From Azospirillum brasilense (GTDB lineage: Bacteria; Pseudomonadota; Alphaproteobacteria; Azospirillales; Azospirillaceae), in assembly GCF_008365405.1 (NCBI RefSeq), contig NZ_QOKV01000002.1:1-64000 (forward strand): a DNA stretch of 64,000 nucleotides. Reading direction: 5' to 3'. Both the position numbers and the translations under genes were made by a program. Under the pieces are notes generated by a model. That model had not been told where the DNA came from and did no database searches. It worked only from the letters and a program-made list of their open reading frames with translations. Below, piece after piece: positions 46,082-54,958 of the stretch; position 1 is the first letter of the stretch; each line of letters begins with the position of its first letter.

Positions 46082-47392
46082 TCAGTTCGACGCGCCGCCG
46101 GCGAAGGGTTCGATGGTCTCCAGCCCGTATCCCGCCTCCTGCCAGCGCATGGCGCCGTCGGAATACCAGTAGACGTTGCCGTACCCCCACTCCACCGCGC
46201 GCTTCGCGGCGTTCCAGGACATCCAGCAATCCGGCTCGCAGAAGAAAACCAGCCGGGCGGCCCGATCCCCGTGGCTCACGGTCGCCAGCCCGGTGCGGAA
46301 ATAGCGCTCCTGCTCGACCGACAGGCTGCCGTAGCCGACGTTGGGCAGCCAGACCGCCCCCGGCAGGCTGCGGCGTGGCGGCGGCACCCACACGGCCGGC
46401 GCCGGGCGGTCCGCCGGGCGCGGCGGCGCCGGCATCACGTCGATCAGCCGCGTGTCGGGATAATGCTCGATCAGCCGCCGCAGCTCCGCCAGAGTCACGG
46501 TGGAAGCACCGGACAGGCCGGCGGGGGTCGGGGCGCGGTACTGGTCCATCCGGTAGCCCGGCGGCTCGATGGCGGCGGCGGTCTTCAGCGCGCCGTCGGG
46601 GCCGATGATCGGGACGTGGTAGCGCAGCAGAATGCGGTCGATGTCGTCCTGGCGGCGCTTGATGAAATCGTTGAGCCAGTGCTTCCATTCCGGCTCGTCG
46701 GAGCGGATGCCCATGGAGATGTTGAATTGCAGCCGGGCGACCGCCGGTTCCTTGACCAGCGGAACGACGGTCAGCGGCTCCGTCTGCTGGGCGGCGAAAT
46801 AGCCGGCGATCGGTCCCCAGATCACCGCGGCGTCGGTCCGGCCGGCGGCCACGTCCTCGATGGCGTCGCGGGCCGGGTTGTTGGCGCGCGTGTCGGTGTT
46901 GAGCTGGTAGGGCTCCGTCCGGGTGATGCCGTAAAGGCGCAGCAGGTTGACCGCGGGCGTCTTTTCGACGACGCCGATGCGGGCGTCCTTCAGGGACGGG
47001 TCGCCCACGCTTTCCGCCCGGATGCCCGATCTGGTGCGGTAGACGAGGGAGTAGACGGTCCGGTAATAGGGGTTGGTGTTCTGCATCAGCTCTTCGCCGG
47101 ACGCCGTTCCCATCACGAGGTCGCACTGCCGCGCGCGCAGCGTGTTGCGGACGAAGCCGATGGTCTGCGGCCACCAGTAATAGGTCACCGGCTTCTTCAG
47201 GTCCTCGCCGATGAGCCGGGCGATCTCGTTCTCGAAACCCTCCATCCTTTCGTTGGAATAGGGCAGAAGGTTGCCGTCGGCGCAGACGCGCACGGTCTCG
47301 CGCTCCGTCACCTCGACGGCGTGGGCCGGCAGGGTGACGGACAGCAGAGCCGCGGCGATGGCAACGACGGTGAGCACAAAAGGAAATGCCAT
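46082..47392 (-). CDS. xoxJ: XoxJ-type periplasmic binding protein fused to a CxxxCW rhodanese-like domain
   Basis: 436 residues. Signal peptide to about residue 25 (PAHA). Residues 30-275 form a solute-binding-protein fold (VRVCADGNLLPYSNERMEGF, CDLVMGTASGEELMQNT, LKDARIGVVEKTPAVNL) of the quinoprotein-associated MoxJ/XoxJ group. Residues 295-430 form a second domain of the PQQ-catabolism CxxxCW family, a rhodanese-like fold with C385, C389 and W390 in EPDCWMSWNAAKRA. These are usually separate proteins. XoxJ is thought to help mature or activate XoxF. It is 21 bases after xoxG, in one operon. Confidence 0.87.
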   Translation of the reverse strand: MAFPFVLTVVAIAAALLSVTLPAHAVEVTERETVRVCADGNLLPYSNERMEGFENEIARLIGEDLKKPVTYYWWPQTIGFVRNTLRARQCDLVMGTASGEELMQNTNPYYRTVYSLVYRTRSGIRAESVGDPSLKDARIGVVEKTPAVNLLRLYGITRTEPYQLNTDTRANNPARDAIEDVAAGRTDAAVIWGPIAGYFAAQQTEPLTVVPLVKEPAVARLQFNISMGIRSDEPEWKHWLNDFIKRRQDDIDRILLRYHVPIIGPDGALKTAAAIEPPGYRMDQYRAPTPAGLSGASTVTLAELRRLIEHYPDTRLIDVMPAPPRPADRPAPAVWVPPPRRSLPGAVWLPNVGYGSLSVEQERYFRTGLATVSHGDRAARLVFFCEPDCWMSWNAAKRAVEWGYGNVYWYSDGAMRWQEAGYGLETIEPFAGGASN

Positions 47393-47413
47393 GAAGGGTC
47401 TTCCTCCGCCGGA

Positions 47414-47851
47414 TCAGCCGCCGATGCGTTGCGGACGTCCGCCGGGCAGCACGCCGTCGGCCCGCGCCTTCAGGTAGCGGTAGATGTCGTCCAGGTGATC
47501 CATGATGTTCGGGTCGAGGCCGAAGGAAGGCATCACCTTGTCGCCGGTGGCGCCCTGATTCTGGCGGCCGTTGACGACGACCTCCTTGAACTCGTCGTAG
47601 CTGAGGCGTTTGAGCGAGTCCGTGAGGCTGGGGGCGAAGGACGACCCCGACGCGTCGAAGCCGTGGCAGGTGTGGCAGGTCGCGTGGAAGCGGCGGTAGC
47701 CGTTGTAGGTTCCCTTGTCCACCTGACCGTCCTTGACGATGTAGGTCGGTGTCCCGTCGGGCGTTGTCGGCGCGTCCTGCGCCAGGGCGGCGAAACAAGC
47801 GACGGTGCCCACCGTCAGCGCACCGGTCAGCAAGCCAAGTCTGCGTTTCAT
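47414..47851 (-). CDS. xoxG: XoxG cytochrome c, electron acceptor of XoxF
   Basis: 145 residues with a signal peptide (to about ALAQD). A single class I haem site, C59-H-T-C62-H63 in FHATCHTCHGFDASG, and a probable axial Met107 in DKVMPSFGLDP. It takes electrons from the PQQ of XoxF in the periplasm. It lies between xoxF and xoxJ, the usual order. A terminator-like hairpin between xoxF and xoxG probably lowers xoxG/J transcript relative to xoxF. Confidence 0.9.
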   Translation of the reverse strand: MKRRLGLLTGALTVGTVACFAALAQDAPTTPDGTPTYIVKDGQVDKGTYNGYRRFHATCHTCHGFDASGSSFAPSLTDSLKRLSYDEFKEVVVNGRQNQGATGDKVMPSFGLDPNIMDHLDDIYRYLKARADGVLPGGRPQRIGG

Positions 47852-47913
47852 GGATGTCGAGATCCTTGCCCGGAAGCCGGGTCCCAGTGAATGCCGAAGG
47901 CTCTAAAGCAAAA

Positions 47914-47939
47914 CCCCCGGTGCGTTGCGGCACCGGGGG
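47914..47939 (-). terminator. Rho-independent-type hairpin after xoxF
   Basis: A 10-base perfect stem (CCCCCGGTGC / GCACCGGGGG) with a six-base loop. Read on the minus strand it is followed by TTTTGCTTT. It is 12 bases past the xoxF stop and about 62 bases before the xoxG start, so it can end or attenuate the xoxF transcript. Confidence 0.75.
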
Positions 47940-47951
47940 CAGGTCTGCCGA

Positions 47952-49835
47952 TCACTTCTGGTCCGGGATGTGGAACACCGTCAGGACGCCGCCGAGCTGG
48001 GTGTATTCTCCCAGCGATTGGTGGGCGCCGACCGCGCCGAGGCCGGCGGTCGCCACGCCCGTCCCACCGGCGCGGTTGGGATGGACGGCCTGATGCCACT
48101 GGTTCGCCCCGGATTCCTGGGTCAGACCGGCGGCGAGACCGATGCCGGCCCAGCCGCCGACGCCGGATAGGACGGCCACATACTGCTTGCCGTTGTGGGT
48201 GTAGGTGTTGATGTTGCCGATGATGCCGGACGGGGTCTTGAACCGCCACAGCTCCTTGCCGTCCTTCATGTCGACGGCGACGATATAGCCTTCCAGCGTC
48301 CCGTAATAGGCCAGGCCGCCCTTGGTGGTCAGTGCGCCGCTCCACACCGCGAAGCGCTCCGGCCGCGACCAGACGATCTTGCCGGCCGCCGCGTCCCAGG
48401 CGATGAAGTTGCCCATGCCGCCGTGCGAGTTCGGCGTCGGGTACATGGACACGGTCGAGCCGACATAGGCCTGCCCCGCCGTGTAGGAGACGGAGAACGG
48501 CTCGTAGTCCATGCAGATGTGGTTGGTCGGGACGTAGAACAGGCCGGTGTCCGGCGAGAAGGAGGCCGGCTGCTGGTCCTTGGTGCCGAGTGCTGCCGGG
48601 CACACGGCGGCGGTGTTCTTGTCCTCGCCGTTGGCGAAGGTGCTGTATTTGTCGACGACGTTCGGCCGTCCGGTCTTCATGTCGACGTCGGTCGCCCAGT
48701 TGACCGTCGGGTCGTATTTCTGCGCGACGAGCAATTCGCCGGTCGCCCGGTCCAAAGTGTAGGCGAAGCCGTTGCGGTCGAAGTTGACCAGGACCTTGCG
48801 CTGCTGGCCGTTCATGGTGATGTCGGCCAGGATGTTCTCGTTCACGCCGTCGAAGTCCCATTCGTCGAACGGCGTCTTTTGATAGACCCACTTCGCCTCG
48901 CCGGTCTCCGGATCGCGCGCGAAGATGGTCATCGACCATTTGTTGTCGCTCTTGGCCCGGTCCTTGTCGACGGCCCGCTGCGTCGGATTCCAGGTGCCGG
49001 GGTTGCCGGTGCCGTAATAGATGAGGTTGAGCGCCGGATCGTAGGTGTACCAGCCCCAGGTGGTCCCGCCGCCGCGCTTCCATTCCTCGCCCGGCCAGGT
49101 TGAGACGCCGAGATCCTTCTGCCCGATCGGCTTGCCCATCATCATCGTCTTCGACGGGTCGATCTTCACGTCGGCGTCGGGGCCGGTCGAGAAGGCCCGC
49201 CACACCATCTTGCCGCTGTTCGTGTCGTAGGCCGTCAGATGCCCGCGCACGCCGAACTCGCCGCCGCTGATGCCGACGAAGACCTTGTCCTTGACCACCA
49301 GCGGGGCCGCCGTCAGGGTCTCGCCCTTGGTGTGGTCGCCGTTCTTGGCCTTCCAGACCTCCTTGCCGGTCTTGGCGTCGAGCGCGACCAGCGTGTTGTC
49401 CGCCTGCGCCAGGAAGACCTTTCCGTCCGCGACCGCAACGCCGCGGTTGACGGTGTCGCAGCACATCACCGGAATGACGGTCGGGTCCTGGACCGATTCA
49501 TATTTCCAGATGACCCGCCCCGGATTGTTGAGGTCCAGCGCGAAGACCTTGTTGGGGAACGGTGTGTGAATGTACATCACGTCGCCGACGACGATCGGCC
49601 CGCCCTCATGGCCGCGCAAAACCCCGGTCGAGAACGACCACGCGACCTGAAGATTCTTGACGTTGTTCGTGGTGATCTGGTCGAGGGGGCTGTAACGCTG
49701 CCCGGCATAATTGCCGAGCTGGGACGCCCAGTTGTTGGGGTTCGCTTCATTCTTGAGAATACTGTCGTTCGCAGAAACCGAGCCGGCGGCGACGACAGCG
49801 ACAGACGCGAGAAGCCAGCGAGACAATACCTTCAT
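47952..49835 (-). CDS. xoxF: PQQ-dependent, lanthanide-type methanol dehydrogenase XoxF
   Basis: 627 residues. It oxidises methanol (and often formaldehyde) in the periplasm with PQQ. Signal peptide to about SVSA (residue 22). Propeller features: the PQQ-contacting adjacent cysteines C125-C126 in [31 protein letters not shown], and [16 protein letters not shown] with catalytic-type D327 and the extra D329. The second Asp, Ala in MxaF, is the lanthanide ligand that marks XoxF. AGGGAGGG-type Shine-Dalgarno precedes ATG 49835. No mxaI-like small subunit gene is nearby. The XoxF5 clade is likely but needs a tree. Confidence 0.96.
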   Translation of the reverse strand: MKVLSRWLLASVAVVAAGSVSANDSILKNEANPNNWASQLGNYAGQRYSPLDQITTNNVKNLQVAWSFSTGVLRGHEGGPIVVGDVMYIHTPFPNKVFALDLNNPGRVIWKYESVQDPTVIPVMCCDTVNRGVAVADGKVFLAQADNTLVALDAKTGKEVWKAKNGDHTKGETLTAAPLVVKDKVFVGISGGEFGVRGHLTAYDTNSGKMVWRAFSTGPDADVKIDPSKTMMMGKPIGQKDLGVSTWPGEEWKRGGGTTWGWYTYDPALNLIYYGTGNPGTWNPTQRAVDKDRAKSDNKWSMTIFARDPETGEAKWVYQKTPFDEWDFDGVNENILADITMNGQQRKVLVNFDRNGFAYTLDRATGELLVAQKYDPTVNWATDVDMKTGRPNVVDKYSTFANGEDKNTAAVCPAALGTKDQQPASFSPDTGLFYVPTNHICMDYEPFSVSYTAGQAYVGSTVSMYPTPNSHGGMGNFIAWDAAAGKIVWSRPERFAVWSGALTTKGGLAYYGTLEGYIVAVDMKDGKELWRFKTPSGIIGNINTYTHNGKQYVAVLSGVGGWAGIGLAAGLTQESGANQWHQAVHPNRAGGTGVATAGLGAVGAHQSLGEYTQLGGVLTVFHIPDQK

Positions 49836-50324
49836 GACGATCCCTCCCGTGATGGCGCTTATTGTTTACCCAAAAACCAATGGGCTTCTTGCTTATGATT
49901 GCGGCGCTGAGCGCAAAAGGGCGTTGTCGCGCGAATGTTATCGCGCGGTGTGTTCGGTTCTGAATTCAATATTCAGAAAAGCTGACGCCAAATTGTGACT
50001 TAATGCTATATTGGGACCATCTTCTCGTCAAGGCTTGGCCGAATAGAAAACACCAAACAATCGCCTTATGCCGGATTTATCCAGGACTGACCGCAAATTG
50101 GGAGTAAGTGGATAATCCTCCAAAACATGATTTTGTAATTTATTTATTTGCAGTTTCCGAAGCGAATTTTGTGCGTAGCAGCATTTTTTGCCGCAAAGCA
50201 ACGCAACTGATCGCAACCCGATCCGCTATGCCGCCTGTTGATGAAGGTGTTCCGGCCTTCGTCCGTCTTGGCGGAATTGCTGAAGGCGCCGGCCGATCGG
50301 TCTTGCGTACAGGAATGACACGTC
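49836..50324. other. Intergenic region upstream of xoxF
   Basis: About 490 bases with no credible gene. The stretch 49970-50170 is markedly AT-rich for this genome and is the probable promoter region of xoxF and perhaps of the small gene at 50325. The inverted repeat at 49928-49947 is the only structured element I see. A 62-codon frame on the minus strand lacks supporting features. Confidence 0.5.
49928..49947. promoter_or_regulatory. Inverted repeat upstream of xoxF
   Basis: CGCGCGA (49928-49934) and TCGCGCG (49941-49947) are perfect 7-base arms around ATGTTA, about 95 bases upstream of the xoxF start in an AT-richer region. It is a candidate operator for a xoxF regulator. No regulator gene is adjacent; function is inferred only from symmetry and position. 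Confidence 0.35.
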
Positions 50325-50519
50325 ATGTTTGAACTGGTTCTGGTGATCTGTCTGGCCATGCGGCCGGACCAATGCGCCATCGAACGTCCGCCCTCCATCG
50401 AACGGTACCCGACCGCGGTGGAATGCACGCGCAACAGCTATGTCCACGTCGTGCATTGGCTTATGGAGCATCCCAAGTGGAATGTCCGCCAGTGGCGGTG
50501 CGAGCAGCCCGGGGCCTGA
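50325..50519 (+). CDS. Small four-cysteine protein, paralogue of the 50847 gene
   Basis: 64 residues starting MFELVLVICLAMRPDQCAIE. Cysteines are at 9, 17, 34 and 59, with W45-LME-HPK before the last. The same pattern, CLA-x5-C, a third Cys near 35, W-x3-HPK and a fourth Cys near 60, appears in the 72-residue protein at 50847-51065, so the two are paralogues. A short hydrophobic start suggests export with disulfide formation. No known family comes to mind. Confidence 0.6.
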   Translation: MFELVLVICLAMRPDQCAIERPPSIERYPTAVECTRNSYVHVVHWLMEHPKWNVRQWRCEQPGA

Positions 50520-50846
50520 CGCCAGCGCAGGTTGCTTCAAAGACACAGAATGCTTCACTCAACGTTCCGTTGACCTGCGGCGCGCCGACTCCAGACTTGC
50601 GCGAAGGCTTCTTTGGACCTTACGGCCCGTTCCGCTTCATCCGCTGCACCAACGGCTTCGCAAACTCCTAACGTTTAGGCATTGGTTAACCTTCGATGCC
50701 TAATGATTCGGCGCCCTGTGGTTTGGCTCATTTCCGAGCAGCCGGAATCGCGCGATCCTGTCCTCGTCCTGGGCATGGCATGCGGCTTGCTCTCGCTGAT
50801 CCACACGATGTTGGCACAGCCGTGCCGTTGCGTTTTGGAGCGCCCG
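50520..50846 (+). other. Spacer between the two small Cys-protein genes
   Basis: About 330 bases separate the paralogues. I see no gene, strong hairpin or repeat. A moderately AT-rich patch around 50660-50710 may be the promoter of the second gene. Confidence 0.4.
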
Positions 50847-51065
50847 ATGTTTGTTACCCTGTCGATGATCTTCTGCCTGGCGTCCGACCCGACCCAGTGC
50901 CGGACCATCAATCCGATGGTTCCCGACACCGAACCCCTGACCATGTCGAGCTGCCCGATCGCCGGTCAGATCGAGAGCGCCAAGTGGATCAACGACCACC
51001 CGAAGTACGAGCTTCAGCGCATCCAATGCACGGTGGGCAAGCGGTTCAAGCAGCAGGGCGCGTGA
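50847..51065 (+). CDS. Small four-cysteine protein, paralogue of the 50325 gene
   Basis: 72 residues starting MFVTLSMIFCLASDPTQCRT; GGAG lies about 9 bases before ATG 50847. Cysteines at 10, 18, 36 and 61 and W47-IND-HPK match the paralogue position for position, followed by a basic tail (GKRFKQQGA). The short hydrophobic N-terminus suggests a periplasmic or membrane-linked peptide. It converges on the UdgX gene, 30 bases from its stop. Function unknown. Confidence 0.6.
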   Translation: MFVTLSMIFCLASDPTQCRTINPMVPDTEPLTMSSCPIAGQIESAKWINDHPKYELQRIQCTVGKRFKQQGA

Positions 51066-51095
51066 GGGTTTGACGGGGGACGGCTCGGTGTCGTC

Positions 51096-52526
51096 TCACG
51101 CCAGCGCCGCGGCCCGGCGCAGGTCGGCCACGAACTCCGCCTGCGCCCGCCGCCGTTCCTCGTCTCCCGGAAGCCTCAGCAGGTAGGAGGGGTGGACGGT
51201 GACGAAGCCGCTCCACCCATCGAAGGCCATCCGACCGCGCTCGCGCAGCACCGAAACGGGCCGGCCGGTCAGCGCCAGGGCCGCGGTCGCCCCCAGCGCG
51301 ACGACGAGGCGGGGGCGGACGAAGCCCAGCTCCGTCATCAGCCACCAGCGGTAATGCTTGACCTCGCCGGCGGTGGGCGACTGGTGGATGCGCCGCTTGC
51401 CGCGCTGGAGGAATTTGAAATGCTTGACGGCGTTGGTCAGGTAGAGGCCGCCGCGGTCGATGCCGGCTTCCTCCAGCGCGGCGGTCAGCAACTGGCCGGC
51501 GGGGCCGACGAAGGGGCGGCCCTCGCGATCCTCCTGGTCGCCCGGCTGCTCGCCGACGATGGCGATGGCCGCACCCTCCGGCCCTTCGCCCAGCACCGCC
51601 TGTGTCGCGCCCGGCACCAGCGGTTCGGAGCGTTGGATCAGGCGGTTCAGTTCGGCGAGGCTGTCCGGGGCCTGCCGGGCCATCGCCGCCACGGCCTTTT
51701 CGGGCATGCGGCGGCGTGGGATTGCGGCCTCCGCCTCCAGCATCGCCTGGACGCGGGCGGGGGCGGAGCGGACCATGGCCGGGATGGCCGCCGTCTCCGG
51801 CATGTTGGCCCAGTATTTCCGGGGCATCTCCGCCCGCATGGCCGTCGGGTTGACCCGCGCCGGGTTGAAGGTGCTCTCGTAATAGCGTTGCCAACCCTCG
51901 GCGAAACGGTCGTCGGCAAAGCGGTCATGGGCCAGCGCGTCCGGACGCTCGGCGGGCGGGCCGGTCATCAGGCGCTGGCGGTCCCAGTGCAGCGAGCCCT
52001 TCGGCGTCAGGATCGTCCACACCATGCTTTCGAAGCGCTCGACGAAGAAGGGGGCGACGGCCTCGACGATGTGGTGGTCGGGTTCGAACCACGCCGCGTA
52101 GCGTTCTCCGTCGTCCAGGCTGGGCAGAGGAGGGGGCAGCGCGCGGAAGCGCAGGAAGGCGTGCATCTTGTGGATGTCCCGCCGCACCGCCTTGTCGAGC
52201 CGCTCCAGCCGGTGCACCAGTGGGTCGGCGTGCTGGTCGAGCAGAGCCCGCTCCCCGTTCAGCACCCGCCAGACCAGCCGGTAGAGCAGGGCGTAGCGTT
52301 CCGGATCGCCGTGGCAGACAACGGTTTCGATCCGTTGCCCGACCGCCTGGGGCAGGAAGACCGGGGCGCCGTTCTTGGAAGCGGGCGCCGTCTCGTCGCC
52401 GAACAGCGACGGCGCGCCGACGCTCCACAGCACCGTGTCGGGCGCCGTCCGGGCGGCGGCGAGGCGGCGCACCGCCCGGCGGAATCCGTCGAGGTCCGCC
52501 CCCTCCCGCAAGGTGATCGTGTGCAT
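51096..52526 (-). CDS. UdgX-family uracil-DNA glycosylase fused to a DUF4130-type domain
   Basis: 476 residues. The first 260 or so form the DUF4130/TIGR03915-type domain that usually accompanies a radical SAM partner (VWRVLNGERALLDQHADP, HKMHAFLRFRAL). The C-terminal 200 are a family-4-like uracil-DNA glycosylase: AIVGEQPGDQEDREGRPFVG with the FeS-type fold, the diagnostic loop RGKRRIHQSP and VTVHPSYLLR. In UdgX the His of KRRIH forms a covalent bond with the abasic site after uracil removal. The next gene encodes the usual radical SAM partner, 13 bases away on the same strand. Confidence 0.9.
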   Translation of the reverse strand: MHTITLREGADLDGFRRAVRRLAAARTAPDTVLWSVGAPSLFGDETAPASKNGAPVFLPQAVGQRIETVVCHGDPERYALLYRLVWRVLNGERALLDQHADPLVHRLERLDKAVRRDIHKMHAFLRFRALPPPLPSLDDGERYAAWFEPDHHIVEAVAPFFVERFESMVWTILTPKGSLHWDRQRLMTGPPAERPDALAHDRFADDRFAEGWQRYYESTFNPARVNPTAMRAEMPRKYWANMPETAAIPAMVRSAPARVQAMLEAEAAIPRRRMPEKAVAAMARQAPDSLAELNRLIQRSEPLVPGATQAVLGEGPEGAAIAIVGEQPGDQEDREGRPFVGPAGQLLTAALEEAGIDRGGLYLTNAVKHFKFLQRGKRRIHQSPTAGEVKHYRWWLMTELGFVRPRLVVALGATAALALTGRPVSVLRERGRMAFDGWSGFVTVHPSYLLRLPGDEERRRAQAEFVADLRRAAALA

Positions 52527-52539
52527 CGTCAGAACAGGC

Positions 52540-53742
52540 TCAGCTGGCTGGACGGGTGACCAGCCGCTGGCGCAGATCCAGCCGGTCGGTCAGCCCACCC
52601 ACGGGGTGGTAGTCGGCGGCGATCAGGAAGGGGCGCGCCCGCCGCAATCCGCTCGACAGCCGCCCCAGATCCTCCATGCGCAGGCGGGTGTGGCGGCGCG
52701 CCGACAGGATCTTGTCGACGGCGCGGGCGCCCAGCCCCGGCACCCGCAGCAGCATCTCGCGGTCGGCGCGGTTGACGTCGACCGGGAAGCGCTCGCGGTT
52801 CTTCAGCGCCCAGGCCAGCTTTGGGTCGATGCCGAGGTCGAGCATCCCGCCCTCGCCGCCGGAGGCGATCTCCTCCACCGTGAAGCCGTAGTAACGCAGC
52901 AGCCAGTCGGCCTGATACAGCCGGTTCTCCCGTTGCAGCGGCGGCGGCTTGACCGGCAGCACCGAACTGGCCTCCGGGATCGGGCTGAAGGCGGAGTAAT
53001 AGACGCGGCGCAGCCCGTAGCGCTGGTAGAGCGTGCCGCTGGTCTCCAGGACCGAGCGGTCGGTGGCGTCGTCGGCGCCGACGATCAGCTGGGTGCTCTG
53101 GCCGGCGGGGGAGAAGCGGCGCCGTTCCTCCTTGGCCTCGACGATGCGCTCGTTGACCTGCCCCATCACCGCCTTGATGGTGCCGCCGTTCTTCTCCGGC
53201 GCGAAGGCCTTCAGGCTGTGGTCGGAGGGCAGTTCGAGGTTGATCGACAGGCGGTCCGCCCACAGCCCGGCCTGCTCGATCAGCCAGGGGCTGGCCTCGG
53301 GGATGGTCTTCAGGTGGATGTAGCCGGCGAAGCCGTGGTCGCGCCGCAGCGTCCGCGCCACCAGCATCATCTGCTCCATCGTGTGGTCCGGCGAGCGGAT
53401 GATGCCGGAGGACAGGAACAGCCCCTCGATGCAGTTGCGCTTGTAGAAGCCCAGCGTCAGTTCCACCACCTCCGCCACCGTGAAGCGGGCACGGCGGACG
53501 TTGGAGGAGCGCCGGTTGATGCAATAGACGCAGTCGAACAGGCAGTGGTTGGTCAGCAGGATCTTCAGGAGCGAGACGCAGCGCCCGTCCGGCGTGTAGG
53601 CGTGGCAGATGCCGGCACCGGTGGTCGAGCCCAGCCCCTCCTTGCCGCCGCGGCGCGGCTTGGCGCCGGACGAGGCGCAGGAGGCGTCGTATTTCGCCGC
53701 ATCGGCCAGAATGCCGAGCTTCTCGATCAAGGCGTCGTCCAT
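52540..53742 (-). CDS. Putative DNA modification/repair radical SAM protein (UdgX partner)
   Basis: 400 residues from ATG 53742. The radical SAM cluster motif is C-x3-C-x2-C in NHCLFDCVYCINRR. Substrate-barrel segments follow (GLFLSSGIIRSPDHTMEQMM, GYIHLKTIPEASPWLIEQAG). A C-terminal helix-hairpin-helix (NRADREMLLRVPGLGARAV) suggests DNA binding. This family is found next to UdgX/DUF4130 genes, as here, and is thought to act on DNA; its reaction is unknown. Confidence 0.88.
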   Translation of the reverse strand: MDDALIEKLGILADAAKYDASCASSGAKPRRGGKEGLGSTTGAGICHAYTPDGRCVSLLKILLTNHCLFDCVYCINRRSSNVRRARFTVAEVVELTLGFYKRNCIEGLFLSSGIIRSPDHTMEQMMLVARTLRRDHGFAGYIHLKTIPEASPWLIEQAGLWADRLSINLELPSDHSLKAFAPEKNGGTIKAVMGQVNERIVEAKEERRRFSPAGQSTQLIVGADDATDRSVLETSGTLYQRYGLRRVYYSAFSPIPEASSVLPVKPPPLQRENRLYQADWLLRYYGFTVEEIASGGEGGMLDLGIDPKLAWALKNRERFPVDVNRADREMLLRVPGLGARAVDKILSARRHTRLRMEDLGRLSSGLRRARPFLIAADYHPVGGLTDRLDLRQRLVTRPAS

Positions 53743-53857
53743 CGTCCCATCCCACGCTGTGTGTGTTCTTAATATGTTCCCATGAGGTGACGAGGCAAGC
53801 GGCGGATGCGGTGGTGGGTGAGACAAAGTCTGACCGGCATCCCCGGGGCAATCTTGG

Positions 53858-54946
53858 ATGGAAGCAAGGCAGGACCACATATCCTGGATGATCCCAATTC
53901 CACCGTTCTGGCTCGGCCGCCGCACTGTCCTCGCCGCCACCGTCGCGTCCTTCGGCTGTGCCCTGACGCGCCCGCTGCTTGCCACCCAACCCGCGGCCGG
54001 GGTCGCGTTCGATCCGGCCTTGCTGGACCGCGCAATCAAGCGGGCGGCTGGGCTCGATCAGATCCACGCGCTGGTCATCGGGCGGCATGGGGAAGTGGTG
54101 TCGGCGGAGGCCTTCCGAGGGCCGGCGGTGAACCGTGCCGTCAACGTCAAGTCGGTGTCCAAGACCATCGCCGCCTCGCTCGCCGGCATCGCCATCGATC
54201 GCGGCGTCCTGCGGGGCGTCGATGTGCCGTTGGCCGAGGCGGCTCCGGGGCTGGTCCCGGCGGGCGTCGATCCGCGGGTGCGCCGGATCACCATCGCCGA
54301 CCTGCTGACCATGCAGGCCGGTCTGGAGCCGACTTCGGGGCCGGGCTACGGCCGCTGGATCAACAGCCGCAACTGGGTCGTCGACGCGCTGCGCCGTCCC
54401 TTCGTCACCGAGCCGGGCGCGCGGATGCTTTATTCGACCGGGAGCTACCATCTGCTGGGTGCGGCGCTGGCCAGCGCGTCGGGGCGCAGCCTGCTGGCCC
54501 TGGCGCGGGAGTGGCTGGGTGAGCCGCTGGGGATCGACGTGCCGTCCTGGACGCGCGACCCGCAGGGCTTCTATCTCGGCGGCAACAACATGGCGCTGTC
54601 GCCGCTCGACCTCTTCCGCTTCGGCGAGCTGTGGCGGCAAGGCGGGCGGTGGAACGGACAACAGGTCATCAGCGCCGCCTGGGTGCGGGATTCCTGGGTG
54701 CCGCGTACGCGCTCCCCGTTCTCCGGCGACGACTACGGGTACGGCTGGTTCCTCGCCGAGGCGAAGGGACACCGCATCGCCTACGCGCGCGGCTACGGCG
54801 GGCAGATGCTCTATCTGGTGCCCGGCCTGGGGCTGACCGTCGTCGTCACCTCCGACCCCGGCCGGCCGGCGCGGTCGGATGGCCATGTCGGCATGCTCAA
54901 CGCCCTGCTGACCGACGCGATCATCCCGGCGGCGGAAATGGCCTGA
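53858..54946 (+). CDS. Serine hydrolase of the beta-lactamase class C / esterase family
   Basis: Up to 362 residues; the start may be ATG 53888 (MIPIPPFWLGRRT), which begins a signal-like hydrophobic stretch (TVLAATVASFGCALTRPLLA). The SxxK nucleophile motif is present in NVKSVSKTIAASLAGI, and a second motif Tyr in RMLYSTGSYHLLG replaces the YxN of true lactamases. Ends with YARGYGGQMLYLVPGLGLTV. Members are exported esterases, peptidases or resistance-irrelevant homologues; the substrate cannot be told. Convergent with the ABC permease. Confidence 0.78.
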   Translation: MEARQDHISWMIPIPPFWLGRRTVLAATVASFGCALTRPLLATQPAAGVAFDPALLDRAIKRAAGLDQIHALVIGRHGEVVSAEAFRGPAVNRAVNVKSVSKTIAASLAGIAIDRGVLRGVDVPLAEAAPGLVPAGVDPRVRRITIADLLTMQAGLEPTSGPGYGRWINSRNWVVDALRRPFVTEPGARMLYSTGSYHLLGAALASASGRSLLALAREWLGEPLGIDVPSWTRDPQGFYLGGNNMALSPLDLFRFGELWRQGGRWNGQQVISAAWVRDSWVPRTRSPFSGDDYGYGWFLAEAKGHRIAYARGYGGQMLYLVPGLGLTVVVTSDPGRPARSDGHVGMLNALLTDAIIPAAEMA

Positions 54947-54958
54947 CCGGCTGGCGGG

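Noticed and set aside
50028..50216. A 62-codon minus-strand frame with several Cys and Lys residues
   Set aside because: It lies in the AT-rich xoxF upstream region without a ribosome site; composition is that of translated AT-rich promoter DNA.
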